Origin: an uncultured Oceanospirillaceae bacterium
GTDB taxonomy: Bacteria; Pseudomonadota; Gammaproteobacteria; Pseudomonadales; Balneatricaceae
Direction of reading: 5' to 3'
Assembly: GCA_937138495.1 (NCBI GenBank)
Contig: CAKZPE010000078.1
Coordinates: 1-63,260 of the forward strand
Length of the DNA stretch: 63,260 bases
Position 1 is the stretch's first letter, and each line of letters begins with the position of its first letter. Position numbers and translations under genes: made by a program. Positions 17,176 to 25,444 of this stretch are shown here, in pieces. The notes under the pieces are model-generated. The model was not told where the DNA came from. It ran no database searches and saw only the letters and a program-made list of their open reading frames with translations.

Positions 17176-18108
17176 TTAGCTGTCTGCCTGAGCTGTCGCC
17201 TTTTCAGCAGCTGCTTCTGCGGCTTTTCTTGCCCGGTAACCTTCCGGCCGCCAGCCGGGCCCGTGGAACAGGTAGCCAAAGAATTCCCGGGGGCTGCGGG
17301 CGCTGAGCAGATCCTTATAGAGCCGGGGGAATTCATAGAATTGCACCGTGATCGGATTTTTGCTGGTCATCGGCGTTGTCAGACCATAGTTTGGCAGTTC
17401 TTCTTCTGCTTTGAAGGTGCCGAATATACGGTCCCAGATAATCAGGATGCCACCGAAGTTCTTATCCAGATACTTCTCATCAGAGGCGTGGTGTACCCGG
17501 TGATGGGACGGTGTGTTAAACAGCCATTCCAGTGGTCCCAGTTTGCCGATCATTTCATTGTGTAGCCAGAACTGGTACGCCAGTACAATGATTTCGGCAC
17601 CGATAACCAGCATCGGGTGGAAACCCATCAGGATCAGTGGGAAATGGAAGAATACCGGTAAAATCGGATCAAACATGCTGAACCGGAACGCGGTGGCTGT
17701 GTTCATCATTGTGGAGCTGTGGTGTACCGAGTGGGATAACCAGAACAGACGTACTTTGTGGAAGAAGTAATGTTCCGCATAGTAGGCAAAGTCTGCCAGT
17801 AACAGCACCAGCATTGCAGTATAGGCGTTGACCGGCTGTTTCCAGGGGATCATTTCATGGACGCTGTAGAACAGGTATACGGCACCCGCAAAAATAAAGC
17901 CTTCAATGACAAAGTAAGGGACCAGGGTAAAGATGCTCGACAGGCTTTCCAGAATGCGTTCGCCGTTCAGCCGTTTAGTGACGGCATCGTTGCCGAATTC
18001 CAGCAGCAGAAAAATCAGCGCGAATACCAGTACCCAGTCATAGATACCGAAGGAGATGTATTCGAAATATTCCAGCCAGCTGGCGGTCAGCAGATCTGTA
18101 TCGTTCAT
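17176..18108 (-). CDS. sterol desaturase / fatty acid hydroxylase superfamily protein
   Basis: 310 residues with four or more membrane helices and the eight-histidine di-iron pattern: HYFFH (113-117), LSHSVHH (126-130), an HNEMIG segment and SHHRVHH near 210. The family hydroxylates or desaturates lipid chains or sterol-like rings at the cytoplasmic membrane face. The C-terminal tail is Ala/Glu-rich. The clustering with B12-type radical SAM and Rieske genes suggests a lipid-modifying pathway (inference). Confidence 0.9.
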   Translation of the reverse strand: MNDTDLLTASWLEYFEYISFGIYDWVLVFALIFLLLEFGNDAVTKRLNGERILESLSSIFTLVPYFVIEGFIFAGAVYLFYSVHEMIPWKQPVNAYTAMLVLLLADFAYYAEHYFFHKVRLFWLSHSVHHSSTMMNTATAFRFSMFDPILPVFFHFPLILMGFHPMLVIGAEIIVLAYQFWLHNEMIGKLGPLEWLFNTPSHHRVHHASDEKYLDKNFGGILIIWDRIFGTFKAEEELPNYGLTTPMTSKNPITVQFYEFPRLYKDLLSARSPREFFGYLFHGPGWRPEGYRARKAAEAAAEKATAQADS

Positions 18109-18134
18109 AGTAATGTCCTTGCGTGTCAGGCTGT

Positions 18135-18800
18135 TTATTTAACCGCCAGGAACGCTACCTGGTTGAGTACCTGATAATTCTCATTCAGCAGATAGAGTTC
18201 ATAGTCCGCGTTAAACGTCAGGGCATCGCCGAAACGTTGTGGATTGCTCCAGTTGTCGAACACGTTTTCACCGGTAAGGCGTAAATAGCGGCCACCGGAG
18301 ACCTCCAGCAGGTCTATACCTGCCGGCACATAGCCCCGTTCGTTAACCACGTAGCCGATGGTCATCTGGACAATCTGTGCCTGTTGGTTGTAGCCGTGAT
18401 AGACCGCGTACACCTGTGTGCTGTTAGTGATTTCCACCTTGCTCAGCAGGTCGGTATCAATAAAGCGCTGCCAGGCAGTATCTATCTGTGTTTGCAGCGG
18501 GCGCTGCAGGTTAAGCTGGAGGTGGGTACCCGCCAGACGCAGGGGCTGACGCTGTTCCGGTAGCTGGCCGGCAACGGTATGGGTGTTAACCGTCAGGCTG
18601 GGCCGGGGTGTCTGGGTAACCGTCGCTGTGGCTGTTTTTTGTTTGCTGACATCCTGTATATGCTGGCTGACAGCGGTGCCGGTATATCCGGTGTCACCGT
18701 AGGGGTACAGAATGATCCAGGCGATGAAGACAAACATCATAACCACAGCCAGGAAGTACAACGCCAGCAGGAATGGATTACGTTTAGGTAATACGGTCAT
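18135..18800 (-). CDS. single-TM hypothetical protein
   Basis: 221 residues. One membrane helix near 10-33 (LLALYFLAVVMMFVFIAWIIL) is followed by a probably periplasmic Thr/Gln-rich linker and a beta-rich domain. The C-terminal part contains DLLEVSGGRYLRLTGENVFDNW-like repeats of polar and aromatic residues. No family was recognised. It lies 15 bp after the 58-residue membrane protein and 27 bp before the sterol-desaturase-like gene, so it is part of the operon. Confidence 0.75.
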   Translation of the reverse strand: MTVLPKRNPFLLALYFLAVVMMFVFIAWIILYPYGDTGYTGTAVSQHIQDVSKQKTATATVTQTPRPSLTVNTHTVAGQLPEQRQPLRLAGTHLQLNLQRPLQTQIDTAWQRFIDTDLLSKVEITNSTQVYAVYHGYNQQAQIVQMTIGYVVNERGYVPAGIDLLEVSGGRYLRLTGENVFDNWSNPQRFGDALTFNADYELYLLNENYQVLNQVAFLAVK

Positions 18801-18814
18801 TGGTTACTTCCTCT

Positions 18815-18991
18815 TCAGAGTTCCCAGAAGAAACAGGAAACTGCTACCGCCAGCCAGAGCAGTAATGTACTCCAGTAAGCGAAGGGTTCCTGAGCGCGGC
18901 GAAATTCCCGGTGTAGCCATACGCTGCCACTGAACAGATCCCAGATGACCCAGAGCAGTAACAGGATGCCGATCATAAAGGTAATAGTCAT
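18815..18991 (-). CDS. small two-TM membrane protein (58 aa)
   Basis: A short frame in the 206-bp gap between TetR and the 221-aa protein encodes 58 residues starting MTITFMIGILLLLWVIWDLF and ending LAVAVSCFFWEL. It has two hydrophobic helices joined by a basic loop (LHREFRRAQEP). Both neighbours are only 15 bp away, and the hydrophobic pattern with a charged loop supports a real gene. No function is known. Confidence 0.7.
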   Translation of the reverse strand: MTITFMIGILLLLWVIWDLFSGSVWLHREFRRAQEPFAYWSTLLLWLAVAVSCFFWEL

Positions 18992-19006
18992 GAATGTAGC
19001 TCCGAA

Positions 19007-19588
19007 TTAAGCAGGTTGCAGGGATCTGAGTAGCTGTTCTGCCGCCTGTTTGGCAGGCAGACGGTAATCTGACATCAGCCCCAGCGGACTCAGGGAGTCC
19101 AGATTGAAATAGAGTGACAGCAGGCCAAAAGAGATGGCTTTCAGGTCTCCGGCATCTGCCTGTGGGTAATCCTTACTTAACAGTGCACTGATGGCGGCAA
19201 CGTTATGTTCGGTCCAGTCCCTGAGTTTTTGTTTGAGAGTTGCATCCTGTGCGGCGGAAAATAGTAATGCCTGAAACAACAGGCTGATATCGCTGCTGTT
19301 TTCATATTCGAACAGCATTTCCAGTAGTGCCTGGCCGAGCGCCGTCGGAGGCAAATGGGCTTCCAGGGTTATCCATTGTTGGTTGGACTGTTCTATGGTC
19401 CGGTCTGCCAGTTGTTCGATCAGTTCTGAACGGTTGCCTACGTAGTGGCGGACCAGACTGCGCTGCAGCCCCGCTTCTTCAGCAATACGTTCCAGCGTGC
19501 TGCCTTCCAGCCCAAAACGGATAACACAGCGTTGAAAGGCCTGAAAGATTTCTTCAGTACGTTCAGCTTTTTTACTTGGACGTCCCAT
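19007..19588 (-). CDS. TetR/AcrR family transcriptional regulator
   Basis: 193 residues. The N-terminal DNA-binding domain reads ERTEEIFQAFQRCVIRFGLE, then TLERIAEEAGLQRSLVRHYVGN (recognition helix), then a ligand-type helical domain. It opens a run of same-strand genes down to 11166 with gaps mostly under 30 bp and is divergent from the ABC-membrane protein. The palindromes in the shared upstream region are probable binding sites. Confidence 0.93.
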   Translation of the reverse strand: MGRPSKKAERTEEIFQAFQRCVIRFGLEGSTLERIAEEAGLQRSLVRHYVGNRSELIEQLADRTIEQSNQQWITLEAHLPPTALGQALLEMLFEYENSSDISLLFQALLFSAAQDATLKQKLRDWTEHNVAAISALLSKDYPQADAGDLKAISFGLLSLYFNLDSLSPLGLMSDYRLPAKQAAEQLLRSLQPA

Positions 19589-19650
19589 GGTTTACCTGTG
19601 TGTTTCTCTGTGGGGTTAACGGATTCTTAACCCGGCTTAGTTTATTGTCA

Positions 19651-19704
19651 GTTTTGATAATTTACTGATTTCGATTTAAATTGTCAATTGTGACAATTTA
19701 CTGT
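19651..19704. promoter_or_regulatory. palindromic operator pair between tetR and the divergent gene
   Basis: TAAATTGTCA (19677-19686) and TGACAATTTA (19691-19700) are perfect 10-bp arms around ATTG. A weaker copy lies just upstream (TTATTGTCA, GTTTT-type spacer, GATAATTTACTG, about 19651-19676). Both copies end in TTTACTG. The position between divergent promoters suggests TetR autoregulation and control of both directions. Confidence 0.75.
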
Positions 19705-19759
19705 TTTGCTATGCCTTACTCAGTCTGGGTAATGATTGCAGATGAATGGAGGTATTCCT

Positions 19760-20602
19760 GTGTCCGGTGAACTGACGATATGGCAGATAATGCGTGCCTT
19801 TCCGGGAAAAGTCGCCACAACCTGGCTGTTAGTGGTGCTGGAGAATGTATTGATGGCCTGTCTGCCCTTGCTGATGGGTCAGACCATTGACGGGCTTTTA
19901 GCAGGTAAAACTGCCAGCCTGATGCTGCTGGCGGGTGTGTTTGCTCTGCTGGTGGTTGTGTCTGTGGTGCGGCGTATTTATGACACCCGGGTATACGGCA
20001 CGCTAAAAGTAGAATTAGGGCTACGCTTGCTGGAGCGGCAGCCGGATCTGGCGGTGTCGGTGCGCAGTGCCCGTCTGGATATGTCCCGGGAGCTGGTGGA
20101 TTTTCTCGAAAACGAAGTCCCCCTGCTGTTTACGTCGGTGATTCAGCTGACGGTCTCGCTGATTATTCTGGCGGGGTTTGCCGGTCAGCTGGCCTGGGCG
20201 GCGGTGGCGCTCACCCTGTCGATGTTGGCACTGTATGCTTGCTTTCACCGCCGCTTTTTCCGGTTGAATGCTGCGCTGAATGCTCAGCAGGAACGCCAGG
20301 TGAGTGTTTTACAGCGTGCCCTGCCTTGGCAGTTTCACCGTCATTTACGGATGCTGCGCCGCTGGGAAGTGAAGCTGTCTGACAGTGAAGCCTGGCTGTA
20401 CGGTGGAATATTCCTGCTGGCTCTGCTGTTCATTGTGCATAACCTGATGGCCAGTGTGACAGTTGCACCGGTGACTGCCGGAAACATTTTTTCCATTGTC
20501 AGTTATTCATGGGAGTTTGTAGAAGCGATGCTTGGCTTGCCGGTGGCGTTGCAGAGCTGGAGCCGCCTGAAGGAAATTACACAACGTATTAATGGCTGCT
20601 GA
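19760..20602 (+). CDS. ABC-transporter six-TM domain protein without ATPase domain
   Basis: 280 residues from the GTG at 19760, chosen because GGAGG sits 7 bp upstream; an ATG eight codons earlier has no RBS. It has about six hydrophobic helices and the ABC exporter start (LENVLMACLPLLMGQTIDGLL). It ends at SRLKEITQRI where a nucleotide-binding domain would begin, and no ATPase gene follows. This fits the stand-alone ABC_membrane_3 family. It is divergent from the TetR operon and probably under the same operator. Confidence 0.85.
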   Translation: MSGELTIWQIMRAFPGKVATTWLLVVLENVLMACLPLLMGQTIDGLLAGKTASLMLLAGVFALLVVVSVVRRIYDTRVYGTLKVELGLRLLERQPDLAVSVRSARLDMSRELVDFLENEVPLLFTSVIQLTVSLIILAGFAGQLAWAAVALTLSMLALYACFHRRFFRLNAALNAQQERQVSVLQRALPWQFHRHLRMLRRWEVKLSDSEAWLYGGIFLLALLFIVHNLMASVTVAPVTAGNIFSIVSYSWEFVEAMLGLPVALQSWSRLKEITQRINGC

Positions 20603-20929
20603 GGTACGGGTCGCTGGTCGGTTGCTGTCTGTCACTGCACAGCTTATCCTCTGGCTGTGCAGATATTATTCAGGTGTTATCCACATGCTTTTACAGTGAC
20701 AGGTGGCGGATAATTGACACGGATCAGACGAGTGCGACTTAAGTGTCAGATTAAGTGCCTGAAACGTTGCATCCCGGCGCTGATCTTTGCTTTACTCCCG
20801 GTGCTTAGATCGCCTTGAAGGAAAGATGTGTGTCGCAGTTTCAGGCAGTCTGTCAGTCAGACGCTTCTTACCCTGCATATATTCTGCAAGACGAGTTTTT
20901 CAGTAGTCTCATTTACAGGGGAAATATCC
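20603..20929 (+). promoter_or_regulatory. intergenic leader of nhaD with one perfect DnaA box
   Basis: 327 bp without a gene. A perfect DnaA box TTATCCACA lies at 20677-20685. The part from about 20750 to 20925 has several short self-complementary stretches (for example GTCTG TCA GTCAGAC near 20858) and could fold as an nhaD leader. I cannot match it to a known riboswitch by eye. Confidence 0.35.
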
Positions 20930-22330
20930 ATGAAGTGGTTAGCCTTGATACTTGGCTTATTTACCGCAACTTCGGGTTGGGCGTCATCTGCTGAAGCCAG
21001 CGGAACCTTACAGGATCTGACCGCCAGCTGGCTGGGCTTTGCTGCCCTTGGCATCTTTTTTGTTGCTTACATGCTGGTTATTTTTGAAGAGCAGCTGCAC
21101 TTGCGAAAATCTAAACCGGTGATGCTGGCAGCAGGTCTGATCTGGATTTTAATCGCCATTTACTATGTGGGTGAAGGTTCACCGCAACTGGTAGAGGGCG
21201 CAATCCGTCATAATTTCCTTGAATATGCTGAGCTGTTCTTCTTCCTGCTGGTGGCTATGACCTACATTAATGCCATGCTGGAACGGGGCGTGTTTGATGC
21301 CCTGCGTGACTGGCTGGTGGCGAAAGGCTTTGGTTACCGTCAGTTGTTCTGGATGACCGGTGTACTGGCATTCGTTATTTCTCCGATTGCGGATAACCTC
21401 ACCACCGCGCTGATTATGTGTTCTGTGGTGCTGGCTGTGGGTAAAGATCAGCCGAAGTTTGTCATGCTTTCCTGTGTGAATATCGTTGTTGCAGCGAATG
21501 CTGGCGGTGCTTTCAGCCCGTTCGGTGATATCACTACCCTGATGGTGTGGCAGAAAGGGGTGATTGAGTTCAGTGGCTTCTTTGCACTGTTCCTGCCATC
21601 GGTGGTGAACTTTGTGGTACCTGCATTTATTATGCAGTTCTCCCTGCCGGAAGGCCGGCCACAGAGCCACAGTGATGAAATGACTGCGATTAAATTTGGC
21701 GGTCTGACAATTGTCGGTTTATTCCTGTTAACGATCGTAACGGCGGTAAGTTTCCATAGCCTGCTGCACATCCCGCCGGTATTCGGCATGATGATGGGGC
21801 TGGCGTATCTGCAGTTCTTCGGTTTCTATCTGCGCCGTAAATCTGTGAGCTGGCGTAACGGTATCGATGCGCCTCCGGGGGCCAGTGTAGACCCGTATAA
21901 CTTTGACGTATTCTCTCGGATCGCCCGGGCGGAGTGGGATACTCTGTTCTTCTTCTACGGCATCATTCTGGCGGTTGGCGGCCTGGGTTTCCTCGGTTAC
22001 CTGAACATGGCATCCGGATTCTTCTACGGTGATCTGGGACCAACCACTGCAAACGTGCTGGTGGGTATTCTGTCTGCCATCGTCGATAACATTCCGGTGA
22101 TGTTCGCGGTGCTGACGATGTATCCGGAGATGTCTGAGATGCAGTGGTTACTGGTAACTCTGACTGCCGGTGTGGGCGGTAGCCTTTTATCTGTGGGCTC
22201 TGCAGCCGGTGTGGCTCTGATGGGACAGGCCCGTGGCCAGTATACTTTCTTTGGCCATCTGCGCTGGACACCGGTCATTGCACTGGGATACATCGCCAGT
22301 ATCGGTGTGCATTTTCTGGTGAATGGCTGA
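20930..22330 (+). CDS. nhaD: NhaD-type Na+/H+ antiporter
   Basis: 466 residues. The start at 20930 has AGGGG upstream and opens a signal-like segment (MKWLALILGLFTATSGWASS) followed by about 12 membrane helices. The NhaD/ArsB-like core motifs are present: VISPIADNLTTALIMC, NAGGAFSPFGDITTLMVWQ and a second SAIVDNIPVMFAVL. These antiporters expel sodium or lithium and are common in halophilic and marine bacteria. A longer open frame upstream lacks an RBS. Confidence 0.95.
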   Translation: MKWLALILGLFTATSGWASSAEASGTLQDLTASWLGFAALGIFFVAYMLVIFEEQLHLRKSKPVMLAAGLIWILIAIYYVGEGSPQLVEGAIRHNFLEYAELFFFLLVAMTYINAMLERGVFDALRDWLVAKGFGYRQLFWMTGVLAFVISPIADNLTTALIMCSVVLAVGKDQPKFVMLSCVNIVVAANAGGAFSPFGDITTLMVWQKGVIEFSGFFALFLPSVVNFVVPAFIMQFSLPEGRPQSHSDEMTAIKFGGLTIVGLFLLTIVTAVSFHSLLHIPPVFGMMMGLAYLQFFGFYLRRKSVSWRNGIDAPPGASVDPYNFDVFSRIARAEWDTLFFFYGIILAVGGLGFLGYLNMASGFFYGDLGPTTANVLVGILSAIVDNIPVMFAVLTMYPEMSEMQWLLVTLTAGVGGSLLSVGSAAGVALMGQARGQYTFFGHLRWTPVIALGYIASIGVHFLVNG

Positions 22331-22434
22331 TAGCTGTTGTGAAAAATGTGTCACAAAATGCGTAGTTGTGACTGTGCGCTGTGGTTTGGTTTGGCTACTG
22401 TTATCAGCTAGATATCAGTTAACGGAGTTTAACC

Positions 22435-23040
22435 GTGCCAACCAAACGCTTACCGGAACAGAATGGAAATTCGTGTGCAGCGCACTGTACGACAGTCGCA
22501 ATCAATGAAATTAAGCAAACGGCCTTAACTGCTACCTTTGCTGAAGATGATCTTTGGCCCAGTATCCAGTTTACGGATACCTGTGCGGTTACACGGCCGC
22601 TGGCGGCGGATAAGAACAGTGATCCCCGTCTGATAGTCAGTCAGATTAAACAGCGCTGGCCGGGTGTCAGCGTTAAACTGCTGTGCGATGAAGGCCAGAA
22701 GAGCAAAGCCATTTCTATGGTCAACGGGGTTATGCGCAGCGGCATGAGCGATATTTTTAACCTGTTGGTGCAGGAGGCGGTTAAAGGGACCATTACGCTG
22801 GATGAAGCGGTCTTTTATAACTGCAGTTATACCATGCACAGCGGTGCCAAACCCAGTGAAGATAACTTCAGTGGCATGCACAATATCCTGGTGGCGTATG
22901 AAGCCGGGAAGACCTTCTACTACAACTCCAATGAATCGAACCCTCAGTGGCAGGCCACCGCGGACTGGAAACATCTGGAGGCCCAGAACGGTGGTACTCA
23001 CAGCTATGTTTTCAGCGGTGTGGCAGTGGCTATTTTCTGA
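22435..23040 (+). CDS. cysteine-peptidase-like hypothetical protein
   Basis: 201 residues from a GTG start with GGAG 9 bp upstream. No named family was recognised. The pattern Gln-Asn-Gly-Asn-Ser-Cys-Ala-Ala-His-Cys (residues 9-18) followed later by FSGMHNILVAYEAG and YYNSNESNPQW resembles the Gln/Cys...His...Asn order of papain-fold peptidases, including C39- or transglutaminase-like folds. The protein has no signal peptide. It is followed by a strong hairpin shared with trxC. Confidence 0.6.
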   Translation: MPTKRLPEQNGNSCAAHCTTVAINEIKQTALTATFAEDDLWPSIQFTDTCAVTRPLAADKNSDPRLIVSQIKQRWPGVSVKLLCDEGQKSKAISMVNGVMRSGMSDIFNLLVQEAVKGTITLDEAVFYNCSYTMHSGAKPSEDNFSGMHNILVAYEAGKTFYYNSNESNPQWQATADWKHLEAQNGGTHSYVFSGVAVAIF

Positions 23041-23049
23041 TTATCTGAA

Positions 23050-23074
23050 AGACAGGCACCGCCGGTGCCTGTCT
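23050..23074. terminator. convergent hairpin terminator
   Basis: Perfect 12-bp stem AGACAGGCACCG / CGGTGCCTGTCT with a single-base loop. It lies 10 bp after the plus-strand cysteine-peptidase-like gene and 12 bp beyond the trxC stop on the other strand, so it may serve both. The T runs are weak. Confidence 0.7.
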
Positions 23075-23086
23075 GTACTTTCCTGT

Positions 23087-23518
23087 TTATACCTCAATGC
23101 CCTGCTGGCGCAGCCATTGCTGAAGCTGGCCTAACGGCATTGCGCCACTCATCCGCGCAGCTTCTTTGCCATTTTTAAACAGTATCAGGGTGGGAATCGA
23201 ACGAATCTGCAATTGAGCTGCAATGGTCTGCTCAGCTTCAGTATCCAGCTTCACCAGCCGAAGCTGTGGCTCGAATGTTTTGGCAGCCTGATCGAAAACC
23301 GGCGTAAACTGCTGACACGGACCGCACCAGCTTGCCCAGCAGTCCACCAGTACCGGCAAATCGTTCTGTAATACCTGTTTGCTGTAATTGGCAGCGGTCA
23401 GGTCGAGAGGCTTGCCGGTGAAAATAGCCTGTTTACATTTTCCACAGTTGGGGTTGTCCTGCAGGCGCTCTTCCGGAATACGGTTAGTGACGTTGCAGTG
23501 CGGGCAGCTGATGTTCAT
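23087..23518 (-). CDS. trxC: thioredoxin TrxC (thioredoxin 2)
   Basis: 143 residues with an N-terminal zinc ribbon (Cys5, Cys8, Cys25, Cys28) characteristic of TrxC, then a thioredoxin fold with the active site WASWCGPC (Cys65, Cys68) and the cis-proline loop SIPTLILF. This is a cytoplasmic disulfide reductase, often part of oxidative-stress defence. Confidence 0.96.
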   Translation of the reverse strand: MNISCPHCNVTNRIPEERLQDNPNCGKCKQAIFTGKPLDLTAANYSKQVLQNDLPVLVDCWASWCGPCQQFTPVFDQAAKTFEPQLRLVKLDTEAEQTIAAQLQIRSIPTLILFKNGKEAARMSGAMPLGQLQQWLRQQGIEV

Positions 23519-23867
23519 GGTTATTGGCTCATTAAATCGTTTATTTTTAACTTATGCACATAATTCACAGGATGCTGTGTATAACATGTGATAAAGGTGT
23601 CGTTAAACTCTTAACTGTTGTTGGATTAAAGTGCTAATCGCCTATTTTTGCTGATTTTTTAATCAAAACCATTTTGGTGATATCTGAGAAGGAAAAATCG
23701 TTCACAGGGATTTGATTATCACATTGTTAATAACTTTTGATCTAAGCAATTTTGTTTTTATATCTTACTCACATAATCCACAAAAGGCTGTGAATAAGTT
23801 GTTATAAAGATGTAACTAATCTTGGGGTTTGTTCTGAATTAATCAGTCATCTCACTGATTAATAAGG
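23519..23867. promoter_or_regulatory. AT-rich intergenic region with a DnaA-box cluster
   Basis: 349 bp without a gene, strongly AT-rich. Boxes fitting TTATNCACA are at 23552-23560 (plus, TTATGCACA), 23576-23584 (minus, TTATACACA) and 23789-23797 (minus, TTATTCACA), with a near match TAATCCACA at 23774-23782. It may be a DnaA-titration or secondary origin site. It also holds the trxC promoter region. Confidence 0.6.
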
Positions 23868-25148
23868 TTATTTTTGTAAAAGTTTTCGGTTTTCCTGATA
23901 ACACTGATCCAGTTCCCGGCGGACCTTACGCTGGGTATCACGGTGAATATCCAGCTGGCTGGCGAAGATTTCCCAGTTTTGCAGTGCGTCCAGAATTTCT
24001 TCAATGGCCTGCCGGGCCTGATGCCAGTGGCTGAAATTGGCCAGTGAAGCCAGCTTTTGGATGTTTTTCCGGTCAGGTTTTGAGGTGACGCCCTGAAAAG
24101 GCATGCTGTGCTGCCTGTTAGCTGCGGGACTGAAACCGGCGTTGTACATGGGCGCGGGTTGCCACTGACCGGTGTCATCCTGGATGAAGCTCCAGTGCTT
24201 GCTGTGATCGTCGCGGTTGCAGCTGAGTAAATTAAAAATTGCCCGGTTAAACATATCCCGGCCGGTTGCCGGCCGCTGACACAGTATCTGACCGGCGCGG
24301 ATAAGTTGTTCATAACCGATGCCCGGTTGCCACCAGTGATTGCCCAGCAGGCCGGAGAGGCGCTGGATATGTTGTTGCCGGTGCTGATAATCCGGTCGCA
24401 GGTGAGCGAGCCAGGGAGCGGCTTTTGATTGTGCCGGCGGGGTGATCAGTTGCCAGGCAGGAATACTGATACCGGCCAGCTCAGCCATTTGCAGGTAGGC
24501 GGCATCGGCCAATCCCTGTTCCTGACCCAGAGGATTGGCCGGATGGCTGAAACGCAGTATCCAGGGTTGCAGGTGAGCGGCATTTTCACTGTGTAGCTGG
24601 TCCGGTATCAGGGGGTCGATATATACCTGTGCCTGCCAGGGCATGCCATGGCTGTGCTGGTCACTGCTGATCAGTGCCTGCACTTGTTCTGACAGACCAT
24701 GACCGCTTGTTAGCATTCCGTAATAATCGGGGGGGGCTGTTTCAGTACTCTTTTCAGTACTCTTTTCAGTTATAGCCTCACTTTCTTCTGCCTGATAACT
24801 CAGTGCACCAATGAGGTCGCTCTGATCAGCCTGAAGAAAAGAGCGGCAGCGGGTCTGAGAAACCGTGTTCTGACCAGCACTGCGGAAGAAGTCCATGAGT
24901 GGACGCAGCCCCCAGTGCTGGCTGAGGCTGTCGGTAAACAGGCCTGGCAGGCAGTCAGCGTCCTGTTGGCTGAAACGATGCACCCGGTCATCAAACGGCA
25001 GCATGAAGGGTGACGGATTCAGTGGACGGTTCAGATAATCCTCATGGTACTGAAACAGCAGACTGTGCTGATTCTCCCCGAGGGTGCCTAACCGGAGCCG
25101 GCTGCCATCAGTCAGTTGTCGGTATACCTTCACTGTCAGTTGTGTCAT
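23868..25148 (-). CDS. HipA-like Ser/Thr kinase, possibly catalytically impaired
   Basis: 426 residues with HipA architecture: the N-terminal subdomain (HSLLFQYHEDYLNRPLNPSP, PFDDRVHRF), a lysine-type strand WILRFSHP and the catalytic loop NRDDHSKHWSFI near 310. Where HipA has the metal-binding Asp of a YDLT-type motif, this protein reads PMYNAGFSP (Asn). The glycine-rich SVGGAQPK loop is not evident. A tandem CAGTACTCTTTT repeat (about 24747-24770) encodes repeated EKST. It overlaps the upstream HipB-like gene by 4 bp, a toxin-antitoxin layout. Confidence 0.82.
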   Translation of the reverse strand: MTQLTVKVYRQLTDGSRLRLGTLGENQHSLLFQYHEDYLNRPLNPSPFMLPFDDRVHRFSQQDADCLPGLFTDSLSQHWGLRPLMDFFRSAGQNTVSQTRCRSFLQADQSDLIGALSYQAEESEAITEKSTEKSTETAPPDYYGMLTSGHGLSEQVQALISSDQHSHGMPWQAQVYIDPLIPDQLHSENAAHLQPWILRFSHPANPLGQEQGLADAAYLQMAELAGISIPAWQLITPPAQSKAAPWLAHLRPDYQHRQQHIQRLSGLLGNHWWQPGIGYEQLIRAGQILCQRPATGRDMFNRAIFNLLSCNRDDHSKHWSFIQDDTGQWQPAPMYNAGFSPAANRQHSMPFQGVTSKPDRKNIQKLASLANFSHWHQARQAIEEILDALQNWEIFASQLDIHRDTQRKVRRELDQCYQENRKLLQK

Positions 25149-25429
25149 TTCCCCAACTCCGCTGCAAAGTCAGCCGTAGCTGTCGCTGCTGTTGCCGGTT
25201 CCAGCAGGGCTGCCAGATTCTGAAGGTCATCCACGCATTGCCAGAGCAGCAGGAACTGGCGTAATGAAATCTGCCCGGAGGTTTCAAAGTGTTTGATGGT
25301 GGGAGCCGGTACAGTGCTGCGCTCGGCCAGTGCTGCCCGAGACAGCTTGTGTTGTTTGCGCTGTTGCTGTAGATGGCTGGCCAGCTGTTGCTGGATATCA
25401 CTGGCGGTCAGGAGAGTAAGGTCAAACAT
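25145..25429 (-). CDS. HipB-like helix-turn-helix antitoxin
   Basis: 94 residues from the ATG at 25429 (MFDLTLLTASDIQQ). The XRE/HipB-type HTH is RKQHKLSRAALAERSTVPAPTIKHFE. The start is placed at 25429 because the alternative at 25462 would overlap one of two palindromic operator copies and has no RBS. It is co-directional with and overlaps the hipA-like gene by 4 bp; it probably neutralises the kinase and represses its own promoter. Confidence 0.82.
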   Translation of the reverse strand: MFDLTLLTASDIQQQLASHLQQQRKQHKLSRAALAERSTVPAPTIKHFETSGQISLRQFLLLWQCVDDLQNLAALLEPATAATATADFAAELGK

Positions 25430-25444
25430 GATATTTATTACGCT

